A stretch of 33,354 nt of DNA from Betaproteobacteria bacterium (lineage in GTDB: Bacteria > Pseudomonadota > Gammaproteobacteria > Burkholderiales > Thiobacillaceae). This document shows positions 17,555 to 25,590 of this stretch, piece by piece. Position 1 is the first letter of the stretch; each line of letters starts with the position of its first letter. The notes under the pieces are model-generated. The model was not told the origin of the DNA. It saw only the letters and a program-made list of their open reading frames with translations, and did not search any database. Position numbers and translations under genes: made by a program. Location of the stretch: the NCBI GenBank assembly GCA_020049415.1, contig JAIFKV010000191.1:1-33354 (forward strand), given 5' to 3'.

Positions 17555-18676
17555 TTAACGCGCATACAAATAGGCAAGCGAGCGTTGAAACTCATCCCAA
17601 TCAACCGATAGCGGATGACTTTGATAAACCGGCTTTGCGGCAATTAGCTCGCTTAACGCATCAAGACGCGTCTGGCTGGAAGGATGCGAGACCCAGAATC
17701 CTGGCGTAGAGATGTCGTGTTCCATCATTCGTTTGAAAAATGGCAGCATGCCATCCGCCGACACGCCAGCTCGCCTAAGTATATTCAACGCCTCTGTATC
17801 CGCCTCGAGTTCCATCTCTGGACTGAAGTCGATCTTGCTCAAATGCATGCTCATCTCGGCCCAGATGTTGCTCGAAAAGTCGCCCCCAGCGGCAGCCAAT
17901 ACCGCGCGCCATCCCAAAGACCGAATCAGCTTGCTCAATATATGGCCAGCTTCCACATGGCTGGCCAAATGCGCCAGAACGGCGGCAAGTTCGCCGGAAT
18001 TCTGCAGTTCGCGCAGCAACCCCGTGTTGACAAAAATATGCCCGCCGGGCATGGCAAAAGCGTTTATTTCGGGAGCAACCACGACATGAAATATATAGCG
18101 ATTGCGCGAACCGGTGGTGACACGAACACCGACGAACTCGACCAGCTCACGCACTTCAGCTTGCTCGACCAGTTCCAGCGTAGGGCGGATTTTTTCGAAC
18201 GCATCTTCACCCAATCGAACTTTCTGCTGCAAGGAAACCCGTGCGGCAGCCCAATGACTGACCTCATCGCTGAAGATCCAGAACAACCCAAAAAACAACG
18301 CCGGCGCCAGCAGCAACAAAGCCAGCACAGGAGCGAGCAGACGAAGCAATAGCCCCTTGTTTTCGTGAGCCAGATGGACCTGTTTAAATTGATCGGCGAC
18401 GACAGTTGGCGCCAGCTTGATCAACGCGATCACGGCATTTTCATTCTGCAGAATCACCCTGGCCGGTCCGGATGGCGTCTCCCAGGCAAGCAACCATTGT
18501 CGCCCATCGAAACCGCCGGTCTCCAGGCTCAGATTTTCAGCCTGAATGGTGAACCAATGTCCTTTACCCTGCACTACCAGCACCGCATCTTCAAAATGCA
18601 CGCGCGCCTTGATCCCGGACGCAGGCACATCGGGCGCGTAAAGCAGAACCTTGAATTCAGGGGTAGGAAGCCGCAT
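17555..18676 (-). CDS. M48-like membrane protein with degenerate zinc site (probable pseudopeptidase)
   Basis: A 373-residue protein with an N-terminal DUF7092-like domain (about residues 5-80), one strong membrane segment (about 115-140, LLAPVLALLLLAPALFFGLFW) and a C-terminal M48 domain. M48 landmarks are clear: INAFAMPGGHIFVNTGLL before the active site, the ELEAD motif holding the third zinc ligand (Glu289), and HPSSQTRLDAL near the end. The active-site helix, however, reads AVLAHLASHVEAGH: the HExxH motif is HLASH (residues 236-240), with the catalytic glutamate replaced by leucine while both histidines and the downstream glutamate remain. Zinc may still bind, but normal hydrolysis should be lost. 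The frame is intact, so this is not simple decay. The ATG at 18676 is preferred; a TTG at 18700 would add eight residues. Confidence 0.85.
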   Translation of the reverse strand: MRLPTPEFKVLLYAPDVPASGIKARVHFEDAVLVVQGKGHWFTIQAENLSLETGGFDGRQWLLAWETPSGPARVILQNENAVIALIKLAPTVVADQFKQVHLAHENKGLLLRLLAPVLALLLLAPALFFGLFWIFSDEVSHWAAARVSLQQKVRLGEDAFEKIRPTLELVEQAEVRELVEFVGVRVTTGSRNRYIFHVVVAPEINAFAMPGGHIFVNTGLLRELQNSGELAAVLAHLASHVEAGHILSKLIRSLGWRAVLAAAGGDFSSNIWAEMSMHLSKIDFSPEMELEADTEALNILRRAGVSADGMLPFFKRMMEHDISTPGFWVSHPSSQTRLDALSELIAAKPVYQSHPLSVDWDEFQRSLAYLYAR

Positions 18677-18779
18677 TTGGAAATTCGATACAAAAGACAA
18701 AAACCGGTTTCCAGTCTAACGCGGAATGCTCATCACGCCGCCTGGGCTAGAATCTCCCCTTCCAACAAGGTGCCCCAGC

Positions 18780-19388
18780 ATGAAATCACAATTACTCGAA
18801 ATTTTTCAACGCCGCCATGCCTGTCACTTGTTCCAGGCTGACCGATGCATCTCGGCTGAAGACTCGAATTTCATTCTGGAGGCCGGTCGGCTGTCGCCCT
18901 CCTCTTTCGGGCTCGAACAATGGAAATTTGTGGTGTTGAGCAGCCAACATCAAAAACTGGCGTTGCAAGCTGCCTGCTTCCAGCAACCGCAGGTCGGCAC
19001 CTCCAGCGTGATTGTTGTAATACTCGCCAAATTGGCGGATCTGCATCCCGATTCAGAGTATCTACGTCGCCTGATGGCACGCGAATATCCCGGCGACGCG
19101 CTGGAAGCGGCGCTGAAAAATTACCGCAGCTTTCATGCCGCAACCGACATCAAGGCCTGGAGTGAAAACCAGTGCCACATTGCCGCAGCCAACATGATGA
19201 CCGCCGCCGCCGGCATTGGCATCGACTCTTGCGCAATCGGCGGCTTCAACCCAGCCGAGGTAATACGTCTGCTGGATATCGATCCAGCTCGCTACTATCC
19301 ATCGCTGATCATGCCGTTTGGATATTGCGCGCATGCCCCGGGTGAAAAACAGCGTCTTGCCTTGGAAGAACTGGTCGAATACCGCTGA
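18780..19388 (+). CDS. Nitroreductase family protein (FMN-dependent oxidoreductase)
   Basis: A 202-residue flavoprotein of the nitroreductase superfamily, expected to bind FMN as a homodimer and reduce nitro compounds or quinones with NAD(P)H. Visible signatures are IFQRRHACHLFQ at the N-terminus (the RRSxRxF-like FMN site), LEAGRLSPSSFGLEQWKFVVL (the SPSxxNxQPW-like motif in its Gly-Leu-Glu-Gln-Trp form), HIAAANMMTAAAGIGIDSCAIGGF in the second half, and PFGYCAH near the C-terminus. The SPSSFGLEQW form is common in the NfsB/YdgI-like branch. The ATG at 18780 gives the standard N-terminus; an in-frame upstream ATG at 18726 is rejected because it adds a proline-rich leader. It is first in a three-gene run with the VanZ-like and DUF455 genes, with a 15-base gap to the next. 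Confidence 0.9.
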   Translation: MKSQLLEIFQRRHACHLFQADRCISAEDSNFILEAGRLSPSSFGLEQWKFVVLSSQHQKLALQAACFQQPQVGTSSVIVVILAKLADLHPDSEYLRRLMAREYPGDALEAALKNYRSFHAATDIKAWSENQCHIAAANMMTAAAGIGIDSCAIGGFNPAEVIRLLDIDPARYYPSLIMPFGYCAHAPGEKQRLALEELVEYR

Positions 19389-19403
19389 AACCCGAGTGCA
19401 TCA

Positions 19404-19766
19404 ATGATAAACCGGCGCACTTGGGTCATCTTCGGCTGGCTGCTGATTGCCACAGTGGTTTACTTTTCGCTCACCCCGAAACCACCGTCAGCCGGGCTGA
19501 CTTTCGGCGACAAGATCGGCCACTTGAGCGCCTATGCCGGGCTGATGTTCTGGTGGTATCCAATTCAAAGCAACGCCCATCGTCTGGCGCTGATTTTTGT
19601 CCTTTTGGGGCTCACCCTCGAGATTCTGCAAAGCCTGAGCGGCTACCGCCAAGGCGACCTATTCGACATGGCAGCCAACACCGCCGGAATCGGCATCGGC
19701 TGGGGTGCAGCCCGGATTGCGACGCACTACCTACCCGCATGGTTTGCCCGCAACTTAGCCGTATGA
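19404..19766 (+). CDS. VanZ-like family small membrane protein
   Basis: A 120-residue integral membrane protein with about four hydrophobic segments. It has the VanZ-like pattern: VVYFSLTPKPP after the first segment, then GDKIGHLSAYAGLMFWW, a third segment ending EILQSLSGYRQGDLFDMAANTAGIGIG. The conserved D-K-x-x-H and E-x-x-Q...R..D..D..AN residues of the family are all visible. VanZ itself gives low-level teicoplanin resistance in enterococci, but most homologues have no assigned role and I would not call this a resistance gene. It lies 15 bases after the nitroreductase gene, and its stop overlaps the DUF455 start in an ATGA. Confidence 0.9.
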   Translation: MINRRTWVIFGWLLIATVVYFSLTPKPPSAGLTFGDKIGHLSAYAGLMFWWYPIQSNAHRLALIFVLLGLTLEILQSLSGYRQGDLFDMAANTAGIGIGWGAARIATHYLPAWFARNLAV

Positions 19767-20638
19767 ACGCCCAACTCGCCGCGCGCGCAGTGCTGGCGAT
19801 GTGCGATATCGTCGCCAAGCAAACCGGTGCTGCCCAGCTTTGGGCAAGCTGGCAGGCGGGCGATTTGACGATAGAACAAGCATCCGACGCAGCAGCATTG
19901 GGCATTCCCTCCGCCAACGCCGGCATACCGCAGCGACCGCAACTCGCGCCGCCCGGCAGCATGCCCAGGCGACAATTGAACGGGCCGGAAAACCATGCCG
20001 CATTGATCCATGCGCTCGCCCATATCGAATTCAACGCCATCAATCTGGCGCTCGACGCGGTGCAACGGTTCAACGACTTGCCGCGTAATTTTTACGCCGA
20101 CTGGCTGCAAGTCGCGGCCGAAGAGGCCTATCACTTCAGCCTGCTGCGCGACCATTTACGCGGCCTGGGCTACGACTACGGCGACTTTCTCGCGCACGCC
20201 GGGCTATGGGAAATGGCCGAAAAAACTGCGCACGACCCGCTCGCGCGCATGGCGCTGGTGCCGCGACTGCTGGAAGCGCGCGGACTCGACGTCACCCCGG
20301 ACATCCAGCGCAAATTGCGCGGCTATGGCGACGCCGCTGGCGCTGACATCCTCGACATCATCCTGCGTGACGAAATTGGCCATGTCGCCGCAGGTGACCG
20401 CTGGTTCCGCTACTTGTGCGCGCAACGCGGACTCGAACCTGAAAGCGCATTCCAAATCCTGCTCGCCACCCCCGGCGTGCCCCGTCCCCGCCGGCCCTTC
20501 AACGAATCGGCACGCTTGGCGGCCGGCTTCAGCGCGAGAGAATTAGCTGAACTTGATCCGGGCAAACCCGCAAAAAACGCGGATTCGCATCTCGACAATC
20601 CGTCCTCGCAAAAAGGACACCGAACTCACCAACATTAA
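19763..20638 (+). CDS. DUF455 ferritin-like domain protein
   Basis: A 291-residue cytoplasmic protein of the DUF455 family, a branch of the ferritin-like four-helix-bundle fold. Candidate di-metal ligands appear in the helices: HALAHIEFNAINLALDA, AAEEAYHFSLLRDHL and LRDEIGHVAAGDRWF, with the expected Glu and His spacing. The N-terminal 75 residues (MNAQLAARAVLAMCDIVAK...RPQLAPP) are also typical of the family, and the C-terminus ends in a polar low-complexity tail. Function is not established for the family; iron or manganese binding is likely. The start is the ATG overlapping the VanZ-like stop; a longer reading frame upstream lies inside the VanZ gene and is rejected. Last gene of the nitroreductase-VanZ-DUF455 run. 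Confidence 0.92.
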   Translation: MNAQLAARAVLAMCDIVAKQTGAAQLWASWQAGDLTIEQASDAAALGIPSANAGIPQRPQLAPPGSMPRRQLNGPENHAALIHALAHIEFNAINLALDAVQRFNDLPRNFYADWLQVAAEEAYHFSLLRDHLRGLGYDYGDFLAHAGLWEMAEKTAHDPLARMALVPRLLEARGLDVTPDIQRKLRGYGDAAGADILDIILRDEIGHVAAGDRWFRYLCAQRGLEPESAFQILLATPGVPRPRRPFNESARLAAGFSARELAELDPGKPAKNADSHLDNPSSQKGHRTHQH

Positions 20639-20659
20639 AACGCAAACAACTCCGCCGGC

Positions 20660-20688
20660 TTGCCCGGGGTGCCCCGAGCGGGCATAAT
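20660..20688 (+). promoter_or_regulatory. Sigma-70 promoter for the Rieske oxygenase gene, overlapped by a GC palindrome
   Basis: TTGCCC (20660-20665) and CATAAT (20683-20688) are separated by exactly 17 bases, placing transcription start near 20695, about 50 bases before the gene. TGCCCG (20661-20666) and CGGGCA (20679-20684) form an inverted repeat across the spacer, with an inner GGGG/CCCC pairing. The palindrome could be an operator or the end of the upstream transcript; it has no T-run. Confidence 0.5.
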
Positions 20689-20746
20689 CGCGCCCCATTT
20701 TGCAGTTTTATTTCTCATATATTTCATCGTTCTAGGGGGAATGGGC

Positions 20747-21865
20747 ATGTCTCACCCGACGGCCTTGTCTCTTCTCACCCGGACCAGTCCGGCGCTTCCC
20801 ATCGACTGGTATTTCGATCCCAAGATTTTCTCGCTGGAACAGGAGCTTCTGTTCAAACGCGGCGCTAATTATGTCGGTCACCAACTGATGACGCCCAACC
20901 AGGGTGATTTCCACGTTCTCGACTGGTTGCACGGCGGCGGCAAAATGCTGGTCAACAACACCGGCGCCGAAGCCCAAAAAATCGAATTGCTGTCCAATGT
21001 CTGCCGGCATCGGCAAGCGCAGATGTTGCAGGGACGCGGCAATGCGCCGCACATCGTCTGCCCTTTCCATCGCTGGACATACGACACTGACGGAAAACTC
21101 ATGGGCGCGCCGCATTTCCCCGACAATCCCTGCCTGAATCTGAACAAGTCGGCGCTTTCCAACTGGAACGGCCTGCTGTTCTCCGGCCCGCGCAACATCC
21201 ATACCGACCTTGCCAAACTGGGCGTGGCGGCCGACATGGATTTCACCGATTTTGTCTACGACAGCACACAGATCACCGAATACAAGTTCAACTGGAAAAC
21301 CTTCATCGAGGTTTATCTGGAGGATTACCACGTCGTGCCGTATCACCCCGGCCTGGGCAACTTCGTCAATTGTGACGAGTTGAAGTGGGAATACGGCGAG
21401 ATGTATTCGGTGCAAACCGTCGGCATTCAAGATCATCTGAGCAACCCCGGCAGCGCCGTATACAACCGCTGGCACCAGCAGGTTAAACGCTATCGCGACG
21501 GCAAAGACCCGGCACACGGTGCAATCTGGCTGACCTATTACCCGGCCCTGATGGTCGAGTGGTATCCGCACACACTGGTGGTCAGCAACATCATCCCGAC
21601 CGGCGTCGACTCCTGCCTCAACGTAGTGGAGTTCTATTACCCGGAAGACATCGCGCTATTCGAACGTGAATTCGTTGAAGCAGAACAAGCTGCCTACCGC
21701 GAGACCGCAATCGAGGACGACGACATTTGTTATGGCATGCAGAAAGGCCGCAAAGCGCTCTACGAGCAAGGCATCAGCCAGGCCGGCCCTTACCAGTCGC
21801 CGATGGAAGATGGCATGGTGCATTTCCATGAATGGCTGCGACGAATGCTGGAACCACATCTTTGA
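20747..21865 (+). CDS. Rieske (2Fe-2S) ring-hydroxylating-type oxygenase, alpha subunit
   Basis: A 372-residue Rieske non-heme iron oxygenase. The Rieske cluster ligands are Cys86, His88, Cys105 and His108 (VCRHRQAQ and VCPFHRW) with the usual 16-residue spacing. The catalytic domain has the mononuclear iron site in YLEDYHVVPYHP: bridging Asp193, ligands His195 and His200, with the third ligand expected in EDDDICYGMQKG. The segment NWKTFIEVYLE matches the family NWK...EN. The start is the ATG at 20747, seven bases after AGGGGG; the ATG at 20741 touches the ribosome site and is less likely. No reductase, ferredoxin or beta-subunit gene is adjacent, so its electron donor is elsewhere. The overall form resembles choline/carnitine monooxygenase-type alpha subunits, but the substrate is unknown. 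Confidence 0.93.
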   Translation: MSHPTALSLLTRTSPALPIDWYFDPKIFSLEQELLFKRGANYVGHQLMTPNQGDFHVLDWLHGGGKMLVNNTGAEAQKIELLSNVCRHRQAQMLQGRGNAPHIVCPFHRWTYDTDGKLMGAPHFPDNPCLNLNKSALSNWNGLLFSGPRNIHTDLAKLGVAADMDFTDFVYDSTQITEYKFNWKTFIEVYLEDYHVVPYHPGLGNFVNCDELKWEYGEMYSVQTVGIQDHLSNPGSAVYNRWHQQVKRYRDGKDPAHGAIWLTYYPALMVEWYPHTLVVSNIIPTGVDSCLNVVEFYYPEDIALFEREFVEAEQAAYRETAIEDDDICYGMQKGRKALYEQGISQAGPYQSPMEDGMVHFHEWLRRMLEPHL

Positions 21866-21874
21866 TGTACGCTG

Positions 21875-21905
21875 AAACGGCCGCGCCACGCGGCCGTTTT
21901 CTTTT
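21875..21905 (+). terminator. Intrinsic terminator after the Rieske oxygenase gene
   Basis: An 11-base perfect stem, AAACGGCCGCG (21875-21885) with CGCGGCCGTTT (21889-21899), closes a three-base CCA loop and runs into TTTTCTTTTG. It starts nine bases after the stop codon. This is the strongest terminator in the window. Confidence 0.93.
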
Positions 21906-21952
21906 GCATGGCAAAAATCCACCATGCGGATATGCCCACAGGAGCTGCCAAC

Positions 21953-22420
21953 ATGAACTTCGATGCCATTCTCACCGCCCCATTTGGGGCGCTCGGCGTG
22001 AGAGTCAGCGGTAACAGCCTGATTGGCCTCGATTTTCTGCCGCCGGGCACGGCGTCAATCAGCTCAAGCAACCCATTGATCAAACACATTGCCGACGAAC
22101 TCGCCGCTTACTACGTCAACCCGCAACACATTATCAAACTCCCGCTGGCGCCGCGCGGCACCGCCTTTCGAAGCAAAGTCTGGCAGGCCCTGATGAATAT
22201 TCCCGCCGGCCAGACGCGCAGCTATGGCGAAGTTGCGCATGAAATTGGCAGCGCCCCCCGCGCCGTCGGCCAAGCGGTTGGCGACAACCCAATTCCCGTC
22301 ATCATCCCGTGTCACCGCGTCATCGCCGCTGACGGCAGCCTGGGCGGGTTCTCGCACAGCCGCACCGGCTACACGCAGGACATCAAGCGCTGGTTGCTGA
22401 AGCACGAAAATGTCCTCTGA
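21953..22420 (+). CDS. ogt: Methylated-DNA--protein-cysteine methyltransferase (O6-alkylguanine repair)
   Basis: A 155-residue suicide repair protein that transfers the alkyl group from O6-methylguanine to its own cysteine. The acceptor is Cys120 in IIPCHRVI, preceded by the helix-turn-helix region SYGEVAHEIGSAPRAVGQAVGDNP that binds the minor groove and followed by LGGFS. The N-terminal ribonuclease-like domain is short, which fits Ogt. The ATG at 21953 has ACAGGAG eight bases upstream; earlier in-frame starts lie next to the terminator and are rejected. The gene overlaps the start of xerD by 11 bases, a pairing often seen in betaproteobacteria. No Ada-type AraC domain is present, so Ogt rather than Ada is the right name. 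Confidence 0.95.
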   Translation: MNFDAILTAPFGALGVRVSGNSLIGLDFLPPGTASISSSNPLIKHIADELAAYYVNPQHIIKLPLAPRGTAFRSKVWQALMNIPAGQTRSYGEVAHEIGSAPRAVGQAVGDNPIPVIIPCHRVIAADGSLGGFSHSRTGYTQDIKRWLLKHENVL

Positions 22421-23315
22421 ACCCGTATTCACCGACGAACTGGATCGCTTCTGCGACGCGCTCTGGCTGGAAGACGGACTGGCCCCGCGCTCGCTGGAGA
22501 GCTATCGCCGCGACCTGACCCAGTTATTCACCTGGTTGGAACAAAAGGGCATCAGCACGCAGCAGGCGCAACGCGGCGACATCCAGCTATTCCTCGCTCA
22601 TCGCACCCTCGACGAAGACATTGCCGCACGCAGTCTGGCGCGCCAACTCACCGCCATCAAACGTTATCAGCGCTGGCTGCTGCGCGAAGGTCGGCGCAGC
22701 GACGACCCGACACTGACCATTGACCCGCCGCGTCTGCCCAAACTGTTACCAAAGACACTTTCCGAAAGCGAAGTCGAATCATTGATCAACGCCCCCGATG
22801 TCGAAACCCCGCTCGGACTGCGCGACCGCGCCATGCTGGAAGCGCTTTACGCCGCCGGATTTCGCGTCTCGGAACTGGTTAATTTGCCGCTGGCCGGCGT
22901 CAGCCTGACCGATGGCATCGTTCGCATCATGGGCAAAGGCAGCAAGGAAAGATTGGTGCCGCTGGGCGAAGACGCGCAAGACTGGATCAAACGCTATGCC
23001 GAAGAATCACGCCCGGTGTTATTGAAAGGTCGCGGCAGCGAAGCGCTGTTCGTCACCGAACGCGGCGGGCCGATGAGCCGACAAATGTTCTGGTACCTGA
23101 TCAAACGCCACGCCGCCAGCGCAGGCATCCGCAGCGAGCTGTCACCGCACACGCTGCGCCACGCCTTCGCCACCCACTTGCTCAACCACGGCGCTGACCT
23201 GCGCGTGGTACAGATGTTGCTCGGCCATTCCGATATTGCCACAACGCAGATCTACACCCATGTCGCCAAGGAACGCCTGAAGGCGTTGCACGCAAAACAT
23301 CATCCACGCGGATAG
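22410..23315 (+). CDS. xerD: Site-specific tyrosine recombinase XerD
   Basis: XerD with XerC resolves chromosome dimers at dif under FtsK control. The 301-residue protein has an N-terminal SAM-like core-binding domain (about residues 7-92) and a catalytic domain with all active residues: Arg152 (AAGFRVSELV), Lys176 (GKGSKER), His247 and Arg250 (HTLRHAFATH), His273 (LLGHSDIATTQ) and the nucleophile Tyr282 (IYTHV). XerD over XerC is supported by phrases such as GLAPRSLESYRRDL, LPKTLSESEVESL and SPHTLRHAFATHLLNHGADLR, and by the ogt neighbour. It overlaps ogt and stops three bases before the convergent folA stop. This is the housekeeping recombinase and is unrelated to the island integrase at 32058. 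Confidence 0.96.
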   Translation: MSSEPVFTDELDRFCDALWLEDGLAPRSLESYRRDLTQLFTWLEQKGISTQQAQRGDIQLFLAHRTLDEDIAARSLARQLTAIKRYQRWLLREGRRSDDPTLTIDPPRLPKLLPKTLSESEVESLINAPDVETPLGLRDRAMLEALYAAGFRVSELVNLPLAGVSLTDGIVRIMGKGSKERLVPLGEDAQDWIKRYAEESRPVLLKGRGSEALFVTERGGPMSRQMFWYLIKRHAASAGIRSELSPHTLRHAFATHLLNHGADLRVVQMLLGHSDIATTQIYTHVAKERLKALHAKHHPRG

Positions 23316-23318
23316 TTT

Positions 23319-23807
23319 TTAAGGTCGACCTCGTTCGTAGGTCACAAAGTGATAACCCAACCCGTCAGGACTAATGTTTTCCTGCCGTTCAACCTCACGC
23401 CAATCTGCGCGATCAAATTCCGGGAACCACGCGTCACCGGCGTATTCGGCCTGAATTTCGGTGAGATAGAGACGATCGGCGCGCGGCAGGATCTGAGCGT
23501 AAAGCTCAGCGCCACCAACGAAAAAAATCGCCGGGTCTTCGCCACATACGGCAATCGCATCAGCGAGCGAAGTTGCGCTGACGCAGCCATCAACGCGGTA
23601 ATGGGTATCACGCGTGACGATCACCGTAGTGCGTCCTGGCAGCGGTTTGCCTATGGATTCAAAGGTCTTGCGGCCCATGATGATGTGATGTCCCATGGTC
23701 AGCGCTTTGAAATGCTGAAGATCGGCCGGCAAACGCCAGGGCAAGGTGTTGTTGATACCGATGACGCGGTTGCACGCCATGGCGGCGATGACGTTGATGT
23801 TTGCCAT
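23319..23807 (-). CDS. folA: Dihydrofolate reductase
   Basis: The enzyme reduces dihydrofolate to tetrahydrofolate with NADPH and is the target of trimethoprim. The 162-residue protein matches chromosomal DHFR throughout: IAAMACNRVIGINNTLPWRLPADLQHFKALT (folate pocket with the WxLPxDL motif), MGRKTFESIGKPLPGRTTVIVTRD (NADPH site), and FFVGGAELYAQILPRADRLYLTEI. The ATG at 23807 follows the thyA stop by three bases. It works with ThyA directly upstream: thymidylate synthesis oxidises methylene-tetrahydrofolate to dihydrofolate, which FolA recycles. Chromosomal-type length and sequence argue against a mobile dfr resistance gene. Confidence 0.97.
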   Translation of the reverse strand: MANINVIAAMACNRVIGINNTLPWRLPADLQHFKALTMGHHIIMGRKTFESIGKPLPGRTTVIVTRDTHYRVDGCVSATSLADAIAVCGEDPAIFFVGGAELYAQILPRADRLYLTEIQAEYAGDAWFPEFDRADWREVERQENISPDGLGYHFVTYERGRP

Positions 23808-23810
23808 GGG

Positions 23811-24605
23811 CTATACCGCCACCGGCGCTTTGATGCCGGGATGCGGGTCGTAGTTTTCCAGGGTGAAATCTTCGTATTTGAAATCGAAGATATTCTTCAC
23901 CGCCGGATTCAACCGCATGCTGGGCAACGTGCGGGTGTCGCGACCGAGTTGCAGATTTACCTGATCCAGGTGGTTCAAATAAATATGGGCATCGCCCAGG
24001 GTATGCACGAAATCACCCGGCTGCAAACCGCTGGCTTGCGCCATCATCATGGTCAGCAGAGCGTAGCTAGCGATATTGAACGGAACGCCAAGGAAGATAT
24101 CCGCACTGCGCTGGTAAAGCTGACAAGATAGTTTGCCGTCGGCGACGTAGAACTGAAAAAAAGCGTGGCAAGGCGGCAATTTCATGTTTTCGATTTCGCC
24201 CACATTCCAGGCCGAGACGATGATCCGACGGGAATCCGGATTGTGCTTCAACGCTTCAATCACCTGACTGATCTGATCGATATGACGGCCATCCGCAGTC
24301 GGCCAACTGCGCCATTGATAGCCATAAATCGGGCCAAGGTCACCGTTCGCATCAGCCCATTCATCCCAGATGGAAACGCCGTTTGCTTTCAAATAGGCGA
24401 TATTGGTCTCGCCCTTGAGGAACCAGAGCAGCTCGTGAATGATGGATTTCAGATGCACCTTCTTGGTGGTCAACAGCGGGAAGCCCTGGCTCAGATCGAA
24501 ACGCATCTGGTAGCCGAATACAGAAATCGTGCCGGTGCCGGTGCGGTCGGATTTTTTCGCGCCGTGGTCCAGCACATGCTGGAGCAAATCAAGGTATTGC
24601 CGCAT
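23811..24605 (-). CDS. thyA: Thymidylate synthase
   Basis: ThyA methylates dUMP to dTMP using 5,10-methylene-tetrahydrofolate. The 264-residue length equals that of the E. coli enzyme, and the nucleophile Cys146 falls at the same position, in [12 protein letters not shown]. Other signatures are [45 protein letters not shown], the [11 protein letters not shown] loop, [23 protein letters not shown] and the closing [12 protein letters not shown]. The ATG at 24605 shares its last-read base with the stop of the upstream PilZ gene (TGATG), so translation is coupled. It is followed by folA three bases later, forming a compact dTMP-cycle pair. Assignment is certain. Confidence 0.98.
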   Translation of the reverse strand: MRQYLDLLQHVLDHGAKKSDRTGTGTISVFGYQMRFDLSQGFPLLTTKKVHLKSIIHELLWFLKGETNIAYLKANGVSIWDEWADANGDLGPIYGYQWRSWPTADGRHIDQISQVIEALKHNPDSRRIIVSAWNVGEIENMKLPPCHAFFQFYVADGKLSCQLYQRSADIFLGVPFNIASYALLTMMMAQASGLQPGDFVHTLGDAHIYLNHLDQVNLQLGRDTRTLPSMRLNPAVKNIFDFKYEDFTLENYDPHPGIKAPVAV

Positions 24606-25516
24606 CAGGCGCTGTCCTTGAGCATATGTTGATAGACCAGATTCATGATGATCAGACGTTGCGATTGTTCAAGTTCACCAAACTGCAAACCAAACACGTT
24701 CATCCGCTTGCCCTGCTCGTCATCCTCTTCGCCAACCGCCCGTATCACCGCCGGGGTTTTCACATATTCTTCCATGTCGCCCAGCATGACCTTGAACGAC
24801 AACCAAATGGTCTGATCCTTGATGCCGACATTCATCGGCGAATACATGCGCGCGCCGCCGACACTGAGATCGATGATCTTGCCGGCGCCACTTTGGCGGC
24901 CTCCCTCTTTGTCATGAACGGCGACGATAATGCTGGTCGGCGCCCGCATCGCCTTGCGAATACGCATAGCCTGGACGCTGTCCGGGTAGGACAAATGCAG
25001 ATAGGGGAATGGCTGTAATTGCGATTTCAATATCCGGGCCTTGAACGCGCAGACATTTAGGCCGGAAAACGCACGCACCAAGTAGCTCTGCCCATCACGC
25101 ACGAAGATCATTTTGCCATCTACCATCGGCGCGGTGACCAGCAAACTTTTCGGCTTCATGACACCGATCACCTGAACTGAAAAACGTTCAGTCTGGCCAT
25201 CCAGCAAAGGCTGCAATTGCAGGGTATCGCCTGGCATCAGTTTGATTGCATCAAAACTCAGCGTCTCGCCTTGCGGCTTGGCGCTGCTCTCAGCGGCCTT
25301 GCTATTGCGAACATTTGGATCCGCCGATGGACTTGAGCGCATACGCTCGCGAAAAAGTCCCTTCTGCATCAATACATCGACCTGGTGCTCGGTGCTGACC
25401 ACAATGCCACGGTTCAGCAGAAGATTTCGGTCGGCATCGTAAGCTGCAAATGGTAGAGGCTTGCCCAACTCGATGTCCGTTTTGCGAACGGGGACCAGAA
25501 ACGTGTCTTCAGCCAT
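24605..25516 (-). CDS. PilZ domain c-di-GMP-binding protein (YcgR-like layout)
   Basis: A 303-residue cytoplasmic protein with an N-terminal region of about 80 residues that I do not recognise, a YcgR-N-like beta domain (about 85-180, [11 protein letters not shown]...YLVRAFSG) and a C-terminal PilZ domain (about 183-300). Both c-di-GMP contact motifs are present: RKAMR at 187-191 (RxxxR) and DLSVGG at 216-221 (D/NxSxxG). It should therefore bind the nucleotide. YcgR-type proteins act as flagellar brakes, and other PilZ proteins act on pili, exopolysaccharide or transcription; no flagellar genes are near, so the target is unknown. GAGGA lies about ten bases before the ATG at 25516. The gene overlaps thyA by one base, which places a signalling effector at the head of the thyA-folA unit. 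Confidence 0.9.
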   Translation of the reverse strand: MAEDTFLVPVRKTDIELGKPLPFAAYDADRNLLLNRGIVVSTEHQVDVLMQKGLFRERMRSSPSADPNVRNSKAAESSAKPQGETLSFDAIKLMPGDTLQLQPLLDGQTERFSVQVIGVMKPKSLLVTAPMVDGKMIFVRDGQSYLVRAFSGLNVCAFKARILKSQLQPFPYLHLSYPDSVQAMRIRKAMRAPTSIIVAVHDKEGGRQSGAGKIIDLSVGGARMYSPMNVGIKDQTIWLSFKVMLGDMEEYVKTPAVIRAVGEEDDEQGKRMNVFGLQFGELEQSQRLIIMNLVYQHMLKDSA

Positions 25517-25590
25517 TCGTGTTCATCCTCAAAGGTCGATGTTTTGGGCAGGCCGGGATTGTATTATGCGAATTGAGGGGATGGCGTGGG

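Noticed and set aside
19404..19766. The VanZ-like gene as an antibiotic resistance gene
   Set aside because: Most VanZ-like proteins in Gram-negative bacteria have no link to glycopeptide resistance and no other van genes are present.
20732..21571. A 279-codon open frame antisense to the Rieske oxygenase gene
   Set aside because: The sense strand has complete Rieske and iron-site motifs; the antisense product shows no domain, so it is a shadow frame.
23319..23807. folA as a mobile trimethoprim-resistance dfr gene
   Set aside because: It sits in a thyA-folA pair, has chromosomal-type sequence and length, and has no integron or mobile element around it.
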